Origin: Pseudomonas chlororaphis
Lineage (GTDB): Bacteria > Pseudomonadota > Gammaproteobacteria > Pseudomonadales > Pseudomonadaceae
Assembly (NCBI GenBank): GCA_001023535.1
Contig: CP011020.1
Location: 3,857,734 to 3,921,733, forward strand
Length of the DNA stretch: 64,000 bases
Direction: 5' to 3'
Shown here: one piece after another, positions 19,403 through 30,640 of the stretch
Layout of the letters: every line of letters begins with the position of its first letter
How positions within the stretch are numbered: the stretch's first letter is position 1
Translations under genes and position numbers: made by a program
Notes under the pieces: model-generated
Database searches by the model: none
What the model was told of the DNA's origin: nothing
Seen by the model: the letters and a program-made list of their open reading frames with translations, nothing else

Positions 19403-20413
19403 TCAATCGATCAATTGCGCCGCTTTCAACGCCCCGACCGCGGTCAGCCAGCGAGGGTCCTGGCGGTACTCGGTGGAGGCAAAGGCGCGGCCGCGCATCC
19501 GGGCGATCCGCGCCGAGGGCGTGACCTTCAAGCGCTGGGCGGCACTCAAGGCCAGCTCGGCGGCCGCGCGATCGTTGCACACCAGGCCCATGTCGCAACC
19601 GGCCGTCAAGGCGGCTTCGATACGACTGGCGGCATCGCCCACCACATGGGCGCCGGCCATCGACAGGTCATCGCTGAAAATCACCCCGTCAAAACCCAGC
19701 TCGCCGCGTAGGATATCCTGCAGCCAGCGCCGGGAAAATCCGGCCGGGTTGGGATCGACCTGAGGATAGATCACATGGGCCGGCATGACCGCCGCCAGTT
19801 GCTGGCTGAGCCTGGCAAAGGGTACCAGATCGTTGGCGCGGATCTGTTCCAGGCTACGTTCGTCGTTGGGGATCGCCACATGGGAATCCGCCTCGGCCCA
19901 ACCGTGCCCGGGGAAATGCTTGCCGGTGGCGGCCATTCCGGCGGCGCTCATGCCACGGATGAAGGCCCCGGCCAATAGGGCTGCGCGCTCGGGATCACCT
20001 TCGAAGGCGCGACTGCCGACGACCGCGCTGCGCTGGTAATCGAGGTCCAGCACCGGCGCGAAGCTCAGGTCCAGGCCAACCGCCAGCACCTCGGTCGCCA
20101 TGATCCAGCCGCACTGCTCGGCCAGGTATTCGGCATTCGGGTTATCGGCGATGGCCCGCATCGCCGGCAAGCGTACGAAGCCCTGGCGCAGGCGCTGGAC
20201 GCGGCCGCCTTCCTGATCCACCGCCAGCAGGAGGTCGGGCCGGATGGCACGGATCGACGCGCTCAACTCCCGCACCTGACGCGGGTGCTCGATGTTGCGG
20301 GCAAAAATGATCAGGCCACCCACTTCGGGCTGACGCAACAAGTGGCGATCTTCGGCCGTCAGCCAGGTACCGGCGACGTCCACCATCAACGAGCCTTGCA
20401 GGCCAGCAGTCAT
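19403..20413 (-). CDS. nagZ: Beta-N-acetylhexosaminidase NagZ
   Basis: A cytoplasmic family-3 glycoside hydrolase of 336 residues. It removes N-acetylglucosamine from anhydromuramyl-peptide fragments during cell-wall recycling and thereby makes the ampC-inducing signal. Seen in sequence: LLLAVDQEGGRVQRL, the KHFPGHG-x(6)-H motif that carries the His/Asp catalytic pair, and the nucleophile in FSDDLSMAGA. The start MTAGLQGSLMVDVAG at 20413 has AAGGAAA nine bases upstream; an earlier ATG at 20455 has none. It is downstream of psrA on the same strand, with 171 bases between them. Confidence 0.95.
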   Translation of the reverse strand: MTAGLQGSLMVDVAGTWLTAEDRHLLRQPEVGGLIIFARNIEHPRQVRELSASIRAIRPDLLLAVDQEGGRVQRLRQGFVRLPAMRAIADNPNAEYLAEQCGWIMATEVLAVGLDLSFAPVLDLDYQRSAVVGSRAFEGDPERAALLAGAFIRGMSAAGMAATGKHFPGHGWAEADSHVAIPNDERSLEQIRANDLVPFARLSQQLAAVMPAHVIYPQVDPNPAGFSRRWLQDILRGELGFDGVIFSDDLSMAGAHVVGDAASRIEAALTAGCDMGLVCNDRAAAELALSAAQRLKVTPSARIARMRGRAFASTEYRQDPRWLTAVGALKAAQLID

Positions 20414-20584
20414 AGGATTTCCTTGATAAAGATGAACCCGCGCGGCAACACACACGCAACAACACTGCCAGGAGCCAGGCCCGGCAGGTCGCGGTGACGC
20501 AATGGAAGATAGGACGGATTCGAAACGAGAGTCGGCATGGGCGGCTAGCTTAGCGGATGTAGGCCGCTGCGCCCACCCATGCCC

Positions 20585-21292
20585 TTACGCCTTGGCGAGC
20601 GCCGGGGCGGATTTGCTGCGCGGGCGCAATTGCGCGGCCGCCATGGCTTCATCGGTCACGCCGGTTTCGGCGCGCATGCCGGCAGCCAAAAACGGCACCA
20701 TCAGCCGCATCACCTGCTCAATCGAGGTGTTCACGCCGAAATCGGTTTCCGCGATGGCTCGCAGCGCCTTGATACCGGACATGCTGAACGCGGCGGCGCC
20801 GAGCATGAAGTGCACGCGCCAGAACAACTCGATCGGCGGGATACGCGGCGCCGCCTCATTGACCAGCAACATGTAACGGCGGAACACCTTGCCGTACATG
20901 TCTTCCAGGTAACGCCGCAAGTGCCCCTGGCTCTGGCTGAACGCCAGGCCCAACAGGCGCATGAAGATGGACAGGTCGTTGCCGCTGCGAGGTTGCACGA
21001 CAAGGGCTTGCTCGACCAGGATTTCCAACAGCTCTTCCAGGGTCGGCTTGACCTCGGGCTTGGCCTGGCGACGCTCCAGCTCGCGGTCGAGGCTCAGGCA
21101 GAACGGCCCGAGGAAGCGCGAGAACACGGCCTGGATCAAGGCCTTTTTCGAACCGAAGTGATAGTTCACCGCCGCCAGGTTGACCCCGGCCTTGCTGGTG
21201 ATCAGGCGCAACGAGGTTTCGGCGAAACCTTTTTCCGCGAACAACTGCTCGGCAGCATCGAGGATGCGTTCAACGGTTTCCGACTGGGCCAT
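20585..21292 (-). CDS. psrA: TetR-family fatty-acid-responsive regulator PsrA
   Basis: A 235-residue repressor/activator that senses long-chain fatty acids and controls beta-oxidation genes and rpoS in pseudomonads. The N-terminal helix-turn-helix (ILDAAEQLFAEKGFAETSLRLITSKAGVNLAAVNYHFGSK) is typical of TetR, and the remainder is the ligand-binding domain. Identity is supported by its place between nagZ and lexA, as in PA3005–PA3007 of P. aeruginosa. The start MAQSETVERI was preferred to an ATG six codons earlier. Two palindromes that fit the PsrA consensus lie upstream (21308–21334), pointing to autoregulation. The fadBA operon in this window is a likely target. Confidence 0.92.
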   Translation of the reverse strand: MAQSETVERILDAAEQLFAEKGFAETSLRLITSKAGVNLAAVNYHFGSKKALIQAVFSRFLGPFCLSLDRELERRQAKPEVKPTLEELLEILVEQALVVQPRSGNDLSIFMRLLGLAFSQSQGHLRRYLEDMYGKVFRRYMLLVNEAAPRIPPIELFWRVHFMLGAAAFSMSGIKALRAIAETDFGVNTSIEQVMRLMVPFLAAGMRAETGVTDEAMAAAQLRPRSKSAPALAKA

Positions 21293-21307
21293 GACTACTC
21301 CGCCTGA

Positions 21308-21334
21308 CAAACACTTGTTTGAAACATACGTTTC
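21308..21334. promoter_or_regulatory. Two adjoining PsrA-type operators
   Basis: CAAACACTTGTTTG (21308–21321) and GAAACATACGTTTC (21321–21334) are each perfect palindromes with 4-base spacers and share one G. Both match the published PsrA pattern (G/C)AAAC-N2–4-GTTT(G/C). They lie 16 bases upstream of the psrA start, where a bound repressor would block its own promoter. Confidence 0.8.
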
Positions 21335-21459
21335 AGCCTGTGGGTTGTCAAGTCTGCCGGGGCGTTTTGCGAACGCCCGGTCAGCTATTTAACCACACCT
21401 TTGAACGGGCTGTAGCCATGGCGCGGGCGACCGTCCAGCGCCTGGTGAAAAAAGGAGGA

Positions 21460-21487
21460 TTGCCAAGCGTCGCCCACTGTATATAAT
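21460..21487 (+). promoter_or_regulatory. lexA promoter (sigma70 type)
   Basis: TTGCCA (21460–21465) and TATAAT (21482–21487) are separated by 16 bases. The −10 element falls within the first LexA box, the usual arrangement for SOS repression. Confidence 0.75.
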
Positions 21488-21492
21488 CCCAG
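21477..21492 (+). promoter_or_regulatory. LexA (SOS) box 1
   Basis: CTGTATATAATCCCAG matches CTGT-N8-ACAG with one mismatch and covers the −10 element of the lexA promoter. Confidence 0.8.
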
Positions 21493-21495
21493 CCA

Positions 21496-21511
21496 CTGTA
21501 TAAAAAGACAG
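21496..21511 (+). promoter_or_regulatory. LexA (SOS) box 2
   Basis: CTGTATAAAAAGACAG is a perfect CTGT-N8-ACAG operator, three bases after box 1 and ten bases before the lexA ATG. A pair of boxes in front of lexA matches the known autoregulated layout. Confidence 0.9.
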
Positions 21512-21521
21512 AGCGATCAAT

Positions 21522-22130
21522 ATGCTAAAGCTGACGCCACGCCAAGCAGAGATTCTGGCCTTCATCAAACGTTGCCTCGAAGACAACGGCTACCCGCCGA
21601 CCCGTGCGGAAATCGCCCAGGAACTGGGGTTCAAGTCGCCCAATGCGGCTGAAGAACACCTCAAGGCGCTGGCCCGCAAGGGTGCAATCGAAATGACCCC
21701 GGGGGCCTCCCGCGGCATTCGTATCCCGGGCTTCGAAGCCAAGGCCGACGACACTACCCTGCCGATCATTGGTCGCGTGGCCGCCGGTGCTCCCATCCTC
21801 GCCGAGCAACACGTCGAGGAATCCTGCAACATCAATCCTTCGTTCTTCCACCCGCGAGCTGATTACCTGCTTCGGGTACACGGCATGAGCATGAAGGACA
21901 TCGGCATCTTCGACGGCGACCTGCTGGCCGTTCATACCACTCGCGAAGCCCGTAATGGCCAGATCGTGGTGGCGCGCATCGGCGACGAGGTGACCGTCAA
22001 GCGCTTCAAGCGCGACGGCAGCAAGGTCTGGTTGATTGCCGAGAACCCCGAGTTCGCGCCTATCGAAGTAAACCTGAAAGATCAGGACCTGGTCATCGAA
22101 GGCTTGAGCGTCGGCGTGATCCGCCGCTAA
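21522..22130 (+). CDS. lexA: SOS repressor LexA
   Basis: A 202-residue repressor of the DNA-damage response. It has an N-terminal winged helix ([22 protein letters not shown] start; [19 protein letters not shown] recognition region) and a C-terminal latent protease. The self-cleavage bond Ala88–Gly89 is in VAAGAP, the catalytic Ser123 in GMSMKDIGI and Lys160 in VTVKRFK. RecA filaments on single-stranded DNA trigger the cleavage. Two LexA boxes precede it. It is followed at ten bases by sulA, so both are induced together. Confidence 0.97.
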   Translation: MLKLTPRQAEILAFIKRCLEDNGYPPTRAEIAQELGFKSPNAAEEHLKALARKGAIEMTPGASRGIRIPGFEAKADDTTLPIIGRVAAGAPILAEQHVEESCNINPSFFHPRADYLLRVHGMSMKDIGIFDGDLLAVHTTREARNGQIVVARIGDEVTVKRFKRDGSKVWLIAENPEFAPIEVNLKDQDLVIEGLSVGVIRR

Positions 22131-22140
22131 AGGAGGCTTT

Positions 22141-22614
22141 ATGCAATTCCCTCACACCCCACAACACACACAACTGCCGCTGTTCGAGGCATTCATGGCC
22201 CAACCGCTGGTTCCAGTCCTGAAAGAGGTCATCGAATCGCCCTGGGGCGTCGAACCCGAGGCTTTCAGCGAACTGTCGTTACGGGGTGCAGCCGGGAATT
22301 GCCTGAACCTGCTCGCGCCGATCCTGCGAGAGTTGAGCCAGGACCAGGATGCTCGCTGGTTGACGCTGATCGCCCCACCGGCCAGCGTCACCCAAGCCTG
22401 GTTGCGCGATGCCGGCCTGAATCGCGAACGGATCCTGCTGCTTCAACCACGCGGGACCCAAAGCGCGCAACAATTGACCTGCGAAGCGTTGCGCCTGGGC
22501 CGTAGCCATACCGTCGTCAGCTGGATCAATCCGTTGACCGCGACCGCGCGGCAACAATTGATCAGCGCCGCTCGCACCGGGGACGCACAAAGCTTGAATA
22601 TTCGATTGGGCTAA
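22141..22614 (+). CDS. sulA: SOS-induced cell division inhibitor SulA
   Basis: A 157-residue protein that would bind FtsZ and stop septum formation during SOS. Sequence marks are FSELSLRGAAGNCLNLLAPILREL, the ITLIAPP-like WLTLIAPPASVTQAWLRDAG segment and the RSHTVVSWINPL motif near the C-terminus. It is cotranscribed with lexA, an arrangement I know from pseudomonads and unlike enterobacteria, where sulA stands alone. AAAGGAGGC lies seven bases upstream of the ATG. A GGCTTCTC/GAGAAGCC stem at 22626–22648 lies just past the stop, without a T-run. Confidence 0.9.
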   Translation: MQFPHTPQHTQLPLFEAFMAQPLVPVLKEVIESPWGVEPEAFSELSLRGAAGNCLNLLAPILRELSQDQDARWLTLIAPPASVTQAWLRDAGLNRERILLLQPRGTQSAQQLTCEALRLGRSHTVVSWINPLTATARQQLISAARTGDAQSLNIRLG

Positions 22615-22685
22615 GGCAAGCGCAGGGCTTCTCCAGAACAGAGAAGCCGGTCAGTACAGTGCTTCTAAAAAGCCGACGGACGGGA

Positions 22686-22919
22686 TCAATGAAGAACCCG
22701 AGGGCCCTCTTCCTTGTTGAGGTCGCCTTCAACCAGGCGCCCCGCCATCTGGACACCCACGCTCAGCATCGCCTTGGCGACCTCGACGTGCTGGCCCTGA
22801 AGGAATGCCTTGGCGTCTTCGGAGAAGTTCAGCGTCACCAGGGAACCCTCATCCTCGGCCCTGCGCAGCTCGATGCGGCCATCAGGAAGTTCGACAATTT
22901 CTAGAAAGGACGTAGGCAT
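22686..22919 (-). CDS. Conserved small protein (PA3009-like)
   Basis: A 77-residue cytoplasmic protein starting MPTSFLEIVELPDGRIELRR, with many acidic residues and no membrane segment. A GGAG lies eleven bases before the chosen ATG; the frame runs further upstream to 23036 but that part lacks a good ribosome site and overlaps the next gene. The gene position between sulA and topA is the same as in P. aeruginosa by recall. The function is not known to me. Confidence 0.75.
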   Translation of the reverse strand: MPTSFLEIVELPDGRIELRRAEDEGSLVTLNFSEDAKAFLQGQHVEVAKAMLSVGVQMAGRLVEGDLNKEEGPRVLH

Positions 22920-23025
22920 AAAAGTCTGTTCTCCACGAAAGGCGAGGATTATATAGTCATCGGAACCGCTTCGCTCGGGATCTTGACCAAGCGTTGTCAG
23001 CGAATGTCTTGGGCCGAGCCGTAAC

Positions 23026-23550
23026 TCAGCACTCATTCAGCCCTTCGCGAAAGCGTAGTGCCAGGCTCTTGAGGTTCTGCCGCCAGCTTTCCAGCTCCTC
23101 CCGGCTCAACACCTGCTCAGGCTCTTCTTCGTCCAGGTTGACCGCCACGATCAACGGCTGGGTCACGTCCCCCTTGGGCTTGCGAGGGGCCCGTGGCGGC
23201 TGGAAGAGCGCCGCATGGGCAGCCAACAGTTTAGCCAGCCAGGTTTCCGGGTTGTGGGCCAGCTCGACCATTTCGGCCAATTCCGGGATGGCGAGGGTTT
23301 CCAGCACTTCGCGGGTCAGCAGTTGTTCGGCCCGGGACGCATTCGCTTGCGGCAGGCGATAGAACCCCGCAATTTCATGGCACAACCCCAATAGAGCACC
23401 GTAAAGGTGGAACAGCACGGACTCACGCCCCGCCTGCAGCAGCGCCGGGGAATTCATCGCACGCCCATCCTCGGCCCTGGCGAGCGCTTCGAGCGACAGG
23501 CCGGCGAAATAAATCTTTTGATTGGTGCGGGTATAGAGTTCGTGGGCCAT
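23026..23550 (-). CDS. DUF6586 family protein
   Basis: A 174-residue cytoplasmic protein, starting MAHELYTRTNQKIYFAGLSLEAL, largely helical by inspection, with a basic proline-rich stretch (PPRAPRKPKG) near residue 120 and an acidic segment (DEEEPEQ) following it. It matches the conserved Pseudomonas family next to topA (PA3010-like). No catalytic motif is visible. The start was chosen at the conserved MAHEL; the frame is open to 23628 but that extension is rich in Cys and Arg and not convincing. Confidence 0.75.
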   Translation of the reverse strand: MAHELYTRTNQKIYFAGLSLEALARAEDGRAMNSPALLQAGRESVLFHLYGALLGLCHEIAGFYRLPQANASRAEQLLTREVLETLAIPELAEMVELAHNPETWLAKLLAAHAALFQPPRAPRKPKGDVTQPLIVAVNLDEEEPEQVLSREELESWRQNLKSLALRFREGLNEC

Positions 23551-23631
23551 GGCGGCACCTCTCCAACAAAATAAAAGCGTCACGCAAGGGCGACAGTGTC
23601 GTGGATCGACCGAAGGCCCGCAAGCCAAAAA

Positions 23632-23679
23632 CAGGAAGGCCGCATGAAAACCCCGGGGTTGTCATGCGGCCTTCCTGTT
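23632..23679 (-). terminator. Rho-independent terminator of topA
   Basis: A long inverted repeat CAGGAAGGCCGCATG … CATGCGGCCTTCCTG with a CCCC/GGGG inner stem. Read on the minus strand it follows the topA stop and is itself followed by TTTTTGG. It separates topA from the downstream DUF6586 gene. Confidence 0.8.
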
Positions 23680-23729
23680 CACTGGGGCTTACGAGGGGGT
23701 TCTCACCCGACAAGCAGCCGCCCTATCGG

Positions 23730-26342
23730 TCAGCGCTTGTCTTCAACGGTCCACTTGCCACCGTCGTAGAACGCCTTCCAGCCGGTTGGCTTGCCATCGA
23801 CCTCGGTCTGCACGTACTGCTCCTTGGTCTTGCGGCTGTAGCGGATGACCGCCGGACGACCCTCCGGGTCCTTCTGCGGGGCTTCGCAGAGGAAATGGTA
23901 CTTCGGATCGATCTCGTCCTTGTGCGGCACGATCTCCATCACCAGTGGCGCACGGGTCTCGCGGTTTTTCGGGAACTGGCTGGCCGCCAGGAACAGACCG
24001 GAAGCACCATCACGCAGGATGTAGGTGTCGTTGACCTTCTCGCACTGGAGTTCGGGCATCTTCACCGGGTCCATCTTCGGTGGCGCCGCATCGCCGCTCT
24101 TGAGCAGTTTGCGGGTGTTCTTGCAGGTTGGGTTGGTGCAACCGAAGAACTTGCCGAAACGACCGGTCTTGAGCTGCATCTCGCTGCCGCACTTGTCGCA
24201 TTCCAAGCTAGGGCCTTCGTAGCCCTTGATGCGATAGGAGCCCTCTTCGATCTCGTAGCCGGCACAGTCCGGGTTGTTGCCGCAGATGTGCAACTTGCGC
24301 TTTTCATCCAGCAGGTAGGCGTCCATCGCCGTGCTGCAGATCGGGCAGCGATGCTTGCCACGCAACACCAGGGATTCGGACTCACCCTCGTCGTCCGCAG
24401 CGATTTCATCGCCAGGCACCAGGTTGACGGTCGCCTTGCAGCGCTCCTTGGGTGGCAGGCTGTAGCCCGAGCAACCGAGGAACACGCCGGTGGACGCTGT
24501 GCGGATCTGCATCGGACGACCGCAGGTCAGGCATGGAATGTCGGTCATGACCGGCTGGTTCGCCCGCATGCCACTTTCCGGGCTTTCGGCCACTTCGAGT
24601 TTTTTCTTGAAGTCGCCGTAGAACTCGTCGAGCACGTTCTTCCAGTCGCGCTCGCCCTGGGCCACGTCGTCGAGGTTCTCTTCCATGCCAGCGGTGAAGC
24701 CGTAGTCCATCAGGTTCGAGAAGCTCTCGGACAGGCGCTCGGTAACAATGTCACCCATCTTTTCCGAATAGAACCGACGGTTGTGCAGCGCCACATAGCC
24801 ACGATCCTGGATGGTGGAAATGATCGCCGCATAGGTCGAAGGACGACCGATACCACGTTTTTCCATTTCCTTGACCAGGCTGGCTTCCGAATAGCGAGCC
24901 GGCGGCTTGGTGAAATGCTGGGTCGGATCAAGCTTGATCAGCTTCATCACGTCGCCCTGGGCCATGTCCGGCAGGACGTCGTCATCCCCAGGCTTGGTGA
25001 TTTGCGGCATGACGCGGGTGTAGCCGTCGAACTTGAGGATGCGGCCCTTGGCGCGCAGCTCGAAATCGCCAGCACCCACGCTGACCGTCGTCGACAGGTA
25101 TTGCGCCGGCAGCATCTGGCAGGCCAGGAACTGGCGCCAGATCAGCTCGTAGAGACGCTCGGCATCGCGCTCCATGCCAGACAGCTTGCTTGGCTCGGTA
25201 TTGGCGTCGGACGGACGAATCGCTTCGTGAGCCTCTTGTGCGCCTTCCTTGCTGCTGTAGACGTTGGGCGTGTCCGGCAGGTATTTCTTGCCGAACTCGC
25301 TTTCTATATAAGTGCGCGCCATCGCCACGGCATCGGCCGAGAGGTTGGTCGAGTCGGTACGCATATAGGTGATGTAGCCGGCTTCGTACAGACGCTGGGC
25401 CATCATCATGGTTTTCTTCACGCCAAAGCCCAGGCGGTTGCTCGCGGCCTGTTGCAGCGTGGAGGTAATGAACGGCGCCGACGGCTTGCTGCTGGTCGGC
25501 TTGTCCTCGCGCTTGACGATGCTGTAGCTGGATGCCTTGAGCTTCTCCAGCGCGGCCATGGCCTGGGCTTCATTGAGCGGCTTGAAGGCCTCGCCCTTCT
25601 CGCGGGCCACTTCGAAGCGCACGGTAGCGCCCTTGGCGGTGCCGAGGTCGGCGTGGACTTCCCAGTATTCCTCGGGGATGAACGCACGGATTTCCCGCTC
25701 GCGCTCCACCACCAGCTTGACCGCCACGGACTGTACGCGTCCGGCCGACAGGCCGCGGGCGATCTTGGCCCACAGCAGCGGCGAGACCATGTAGCCCACT
25801 ACACGATCGAGAAAGCGCCGTGCCTGCTGGGCGTTGACCCGGTGGATATCCAGCTCGCCCGGCTGGGAGAAGGCTTCCTGGATCGCCTTCTTGGTGATTT
25901 CGTTGAACACCACGCGCTTGTAGCGGCTGTCATCCCCACCGATGGCTTCGCGCAGGTGCCAGGCAATGGCTTCCCCTTCGCGGTCCAAGTCCGTCGCGAG
26001 ATAGATGGTGTCGGCGTCTTTGGCGAGCCGACGCAGTTCTTCGATGACCTTTTCCTTGCCTGGGAGGATCTCGTACTTGGCTTTCCAGCCGTGTTCCGGA
26101 TCAACCCCCATGCGCGAGACCAGCTGCTTGCGCGCCTTGTCTTTCGGCGACAGCGCCGGCGCTTCACCGGCAGCCGCCTTGCCGCGCTTGGCGGCTGGCT
26201 CCTTGCTGGCGCTAGCCGAACCGCTGGTGGGCAGGTCTCGGATATGGCCGATACTCGACTTCACCACGTATTGGTTGCCCAGATACTTGTTGATGGTCTT
26301 GGCCTTAGCCGGGGATTCCACAATGACCAGCGATTTGCCCAT
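23730..26342 (-). CDS. topA: DNA topoisomerase I
   Basis: An 870-residue type IA topoisomerase that relaxes negative supercoils by cutting one strand. It begins with the TOPRIM domain ([22 protein letters not shown], later [13 protein letters not shown]). The active-site Tyr is in [14 protein letters not shown], followed by the RPSDA region and GIGRPSTYA. The C-terminal part has three four-cysteine zinc motifs ([24 protein letters not shown]) and a tail ending TVEDKR. A lysine/alanine-rich insertion lies near residues 43–65. Length and domains are complete. Confidence 0.97.
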   Translation of the reverse strand: MGKSLVIVESPAKAKTINKYLGNQYVVKSSIGHIRDLPTSGSASASKEPAAKRGKAAAGEAPALSPKDKARKQLVSRMGVDPEHGWKAKYEILPGKEKVIEELRRLAKDADTIYLATDLDREGEAIAWHLREAIGGDDSRYKRVVFNEITKKAIQEAFSQPGELDIHRVNAQQARRFLDRVVGYMVSPLLWAKIARGLSAGRVQSVAVKLVVEREREIRAFIPEEYWEVHADLGTAKGATVRFEVAREKGEAFKPLNEAQAMAALEKLKASSYSIVKREDKPTSSKPSAPFITSTLQQAASNRLGFGVKKTMMMAQRLYEAGYITYMRTDSTNLSADAVAMARTYIESEFGKKYLPDTPNVYSSKEGAQEAHEAIRPSDANTEPSKLSGMERDAERLYELIWRQFLACQMLPAQYLSTTVSVGAGDFELRAKGRILKFDGYTRVMPQITKPGDDDVLPDMAQGDVMKLIKLDPTQHFTKPPARYSEASLVKEMEKRGIGRPSTYAAIISTIQDRGYVALHNRRFYSEKMGDIVTERLSESFSNLMDYGFTAGMEENLDDVAQGERDWKNVLDEFYGDFKKKLEVAESPESGMRANQPVMTDIPCLTCGRPMQIRTASTGVFLGCSGYSLPPKERCKATVNLVPGDEIAADDEGESESLVLRGKHRCPICSTAMDAYLLDEKRKLHICGNNPDCAGYEIEEGSYRIKGYEGPSLECDKCGSEMQLKTGRFGKFFGCTNPTCKNTRKLLKSGDAAPPKMDPVKMPELQCEKVNDTYILRDGASGLFLAASQFPKNRETRAPLVMEIVPHKDEIDPKYHFLCEAPQKDPEGRPAVIRYSRKTKEQYVQTEVDGKPTGWKAFYDGGKWTVEDKR

Positions 26343-26457
26343 GGATCAGAAAATTCCTGAATGCTAAAAAGTGAAAGGCGGTTGGCGCCTGACGCGGCAC
26401 CGCTATATATAGTGGCTGCAAGGTGAGGTCAAGCGCAGGGTTGCCCGCAGGTTGGCC

Positions 26458-26694
26458 TCAACGCTTGGGAAAAATGCTTTCCTCGGCCTGCACCAAAGCA
26501 AAGCGTGGCACCTGTTCGCCGTCAACCTCGACGGACTCCTGGAACATGCTCAAGGGACGCACCCAGAAGCCGTAATCGCCATACAGGGCTTGATAGAAGA
26601 CCACTTCTTCCTCGGTCTCGGAATGCCGCGCAATACTGAATACGCGGTACTGCGGACCCTTGTAATGTTGGTAGAGCCCAGGTTGTATCGGCAT
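26458..26694 (-). CDS. DUF1653 domain protein
   Basis: A 78-residue protein made up almost wholly of the DUF1653 domain: PGLYQHYKGPQYRVFSIARHSET, VFYQALYGDYGFWVRPLSMFQE and a closing PRFALV. Members are widespread small soluble proteins without a settled function. It sits between topA and fadA on the same strand, the position PA3012 holds in P. aeruginosa by recall. Confidence 0.85.
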   Translation of the reverse strand: MPIQPGLYQHYKGPQYRVFSIARHSETEEEVVFYQALYGDYGFWVRPLSMFQESVEVDGEQVPRFALVQAEESIFPKR

Positions 26695-26753
26695 GCTTTG
26701 GCCCTCACTGAATTCTTTTCAAAATAAAAACAAAATTTCTTTCTACTAAACCC

Positions 26754-26785
26754 GGAAAAACAAAAACCGGGGCACTTGGCCCCGG
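26754..26785 (-). terminator. Rho-independent terminator of fadBA
   Basis: On the minus strand the stem CCGGGG/CCCCGG (26767–26785) is followed by TTTTTGTTTTT, just after the fadA stop. Confidence 0.85.
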
Positions 26786-26803
26786 CTTCCATCGACGCAA
26801 CGC

Positions 26804-27994
<1,191 letters not shown>

Positions 27995-28009
27995 CTAGTC
28001 GTTGGGCGC

Positions 28010-30157
28010 TTAACCGAAGAAGCTCTGGCCGTTCTTGGCCATTTCACGCAGCTTCGCGGTCGGGTGGTACAGCGCGCCCAGATCAGCGTACTGGTCAGCC
28101 AGGGCAACGAACTCGGCCACACCGATCGAATCGATGTAGCGCAGCGCACCGCCACGGAATGGAGGGAAGCCGATACCGTAGACCAGGCCCATGTCGGCTT
28201 CGGCAGCCGTTTCGACGATGCCGTCTTCCAGGCAACGCACGGTTTCCAGGCACAGCGGGATCATCATCCAGTTGATGATGTCCTCGTCAGTGACCTCGCG
28301 CTGCTCGTAGACGATCGGCTTGAGCACTTCCAGCACCGACGGATCGGCGACTTTCTTCTGCTTGCCGCGCTTGTCGGTCTCGTAGGCATAGAAGCCCTTG
28401 CCGTTCTTCTGGCCCAGGCGCTTGGCTTCATAAAGCACGTCGACAGCCGAACGACGGTCGTCTTTCATGCGGTCCGGGAAGCCTTCGGCCATGACGTCGC
28501 GACCGTGGTGGCCAGTGTCGATGCCGACCACATCCATCAGGTACGCCGGGCCCATCGGCCAGCCGAATTTTTCCATGATCTTGTCGATGCGCACGAAGTC
28601 CACGCCCGCGCTGACCAGCTTGGCGAAACCGCCAAAGTACGGGAACAGCACGCGGTTGACCAGGAAGCCCGGGCAATCGTTGACGACGATCGGGTTCTTG
28701 CCCATTTTCTTGGCGTAGGCCACGGTGGTGGCAATCGCCTGCTCGCTGGACTTCTCGCCACGGATCACTTCCACCAGCGGCATCATGTGCACCGGGTTGA
28801 AGAAGTGCATGCCGACGAAGTTTTCCGGGCGCTTGAGGGCCTTGGCCAGCAGCGAAATGGAGATGGTCGAGGTGTTCGACGCGAGGATGGTGTCCTCTTT
28901 GACCTTGTCTTCGACTTCAGCCAGTACCGCCTGCTTGACCTTCGGGTTTTCCACGACCGCCTCGACCACCAGGTCGACATGGCCGAAATCGCCGTAGGAC
29001 AGGGTCGGACGAATGCCGTTGAGCACTTCGGCCATCTTCGCAGCGGTCATGCGACCTTTATCGACGCGACCCACCAGCAGCTTGGCGGCTTCGGCCAGGC
29101 CCTGCTCGATCCCGTGCTCGTTGATGTCCTTCATCAGGATCGGCGTGCCCTTGGACGCCGACTGGTAGGCGATACCACCACCCATGATGCCGGCACCGAG
29201 TACGGCTGCCTGCTTCACGTCACGGGCGATCTCGTCGTAGGCCTTGGCCTTTTTCTTCAGTTCCTGATCATTGAGGAACAGGCCGATCAGGCTCTGTGCA
29301 GCCGAGGTCTTGGCCAGTTTGACGAAGCCGGCGGCTTCGACTTCCAGGGCCTTGTCGCGACCGAAGTTCGCGGCTTTCTGGATGGTCTTGATCGCTTCGA
29401 CCGGGGCTGGGTAGTTCGGGCCAGCCTGGCCGGCAACGAAGCCCTTGGCGGTTTCGAAGGCCATCATCTGCTCGATGGCGTTGAGCTTGAGTTTTTCCAG
29501 CTTCGGCTGGCGCTTGGCCTTGTAGTCGAACTCGCCGCTGATGGAGCGCTTGATCGTCTCAAGGGCCGCAGCCTGGAGCTTGCCAGGTTCAACCACGGCG
29601 TCCACGGCGCCGACTTTCAGCGCGTCTTCGGCACGGTTTTCCTTGCCGGCGGCAATCCACTCGATGGCGTTGTCGGCACCGATCAGGCGCGGCAGGCGCA
29701 CGGTCCCGCCGAAGCCTGGGTAGATGCCCAGCTTGACTTCCGGCAGGCCGATCTTGGCGGTGGTGGACATGACGCGGTAGTCCGCCGCCAGGCACATTTC
29801 GAGGCCGCCACCCAGGGCGATGCCGTTGATGGCCACGACGGTCGGTACGTTGAGGTCTTCGAAATCGCTGAAAATGCGGTTGGCTTCGAGGTTGCCAGCG
29901 ATCAGCTCGGCATCGGGCAGCTTGAAGTTGTCGACGAATTCGGTGATGTCGGCGCCGACGATGAACACGTCCTTGCCGCTGCTGACGATCACACCCTTGA
30001 TCGAAGCATCTGCCTTGATAGTGTCCACGGCCTGACGCAGTTCATTCAGGGTAAGACGGTTGAACTTGTTGACGGACTCACCCTTGAGATCGAACTTCAG
30101 TTCGACGATGCCACTTTCAAGAGCCTTAACCGTGATGGCTTTACCTTCGTAAATCAT
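28010..30157 (-). CDS. fadB: Fatty acid oxidation complex subunit alpha FadB
   Basis: A 715-residue enzyme with enoyl-CoA hydratase, 3-hydroxyacyl-CoA dehydrogenase and isomerase activities. The hydratase part has [20 protein letters not shown] and [15 protein letters not shown]. The NAD-binding motif [16 protein letters not shown] begins near residue 319, and the dehydrogenase signature is in [16 protein letters not shown] second ATG directly before the chosen one (MMIYEG) is possible. The operon start lies after a 488-base gap, and PsrA, encoded in this window, is the expected repressor. Confidence 0.96.
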   Translation of the reverse strand: MIYEGKAITVKALESGIVELKFDLKGESVNKFNRLTLNELRQAVDTIKADASIKGVIVSSGKDVFIVGADITEFVDNFKLPDAELIAGNLEANRIFSDFEDLNVPTVVAINGIALGGGLEMCLAADYRVMSTTAKIGLPEVKLGIYPGFGGTVRLPRLIGADNAIEWIAAGKENRAEDALKVGAVDAVVEPGKLQAAALETIKRSISGEFDYKAKRQPKLEKLKLNAIEQMMAFETAKGFVAGQAGPNYPAPVEAIKTIQKAANFGRDKALEVEAAGFVKLAKTSAAQSLIGLFLNDQELKKKAKAYDEIARDVKQAAVLGAGIMGGGIAYQSASKGTPILMKDINEHGIEQGLAEAAKLLVGRVDKGRMTAAKMAEVLNGIRPTLSYGDFGHVDLVVEAVVENPKVKQAVLAEVEDKVKEDTILASNTSTISISLLAKALKRPENFVGMHFFNPVHMMPLVEVIRGEKSSEQAIATTVAYAKKMGKNPIVVNDCPGFLVNRVLFPYFGGFAKLVSAGVDFVRIDKIMEKFGWPMGPAYLMDVVGIDTGHHGRDVMAEGFPDRMKDDRRSAVDVLYEAKRLGQKNGKGFYAYETDKRGKQKKVADPSVLEVLKPIVYEQREVTDEDIINWMMIPLCLETVRCLEDGIVETAAEADMGLVYGIGFPPFRGGALRYIDSIGVAEFVALADQYADLGALYHPTAKLREMAKNGQSFFG

Positions 30158-30499
30158 CAACTGATCTCCACGATATGGAAGCTGAACAGTACACGTTGAA
30201 CGCTGACCGCTGGTTGGGCATTGACGTTACCGTCGATGCTACGCCAATCCGCCAGGCACACCCGTCAACGCGATAGTCGGGTTCTGTAGGAACGTTCTGA
30301 AAATACAAACGCTCAATTCATACGCCCGTTTGATTTGGGTACGTCACCTTCACGGAATTTCCGACAATTGTCAATCGCCCTAAACAGAGGGCGCGAACAC
30401 GACTTTACGGTCATTTTCGTACCGTACGGATCCGCAACACCCGGCCGCATGAGCAGCCATTCATAAGATCAATTATTAGAAAAGTCGCCCTAATCCCGG

Positions 30500-30640
30500 G
30501 CAAAGCCGGCACAACCGACTACGCTGTCGCAAACACGTTGCAATTGTTCGAGCAAGGGCGTTACGAACGAACGCCCGGAAATGACATTTGATTACCGGCC
30601 TGCCTGGCCAACCCGCCCGATGAGTCTGTCGGGCTTTTTT
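30500..30640 (+). ncRNA. Possible small RNA (unnamed)
   Basis: A canonical plus-strand Rho-independent terminator closes this stretch, yet no plus-strand protein gene lies upstream of it. The nearest genes on both sides are on the minus strand. A second stem (30556–30576) comes before the terminator. A CTACGCT motif near 30518 resembles an RpoS-type −10, but no clear −35 was seen, so the 5' end is a guess. It could equally be a relic. Confidence 0.28.
30615..30640 (+). terminator. Plus-strand Rho-independent terminator
   Basis: Stem GCCCGA / TCGGGC with an 8-base loop followed by TTTTTT. On the minus strand it is not followed by T, so it does not serve the gene at 30646–31083. Confidence 0.75.

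Noticed and set aside
23601..26360. A 919-codon plus-strand frame opposite topA
   Set aside because: Composition is rich in His, Gln and Arg, as expected for an antisense frame; topA on the other strand is complete.
30306..30332. PsrA operator for fadBA
   Set aside because: CAAAC and GTTTG are 17 bases apart instead of 2–4; too weak to call as a site.
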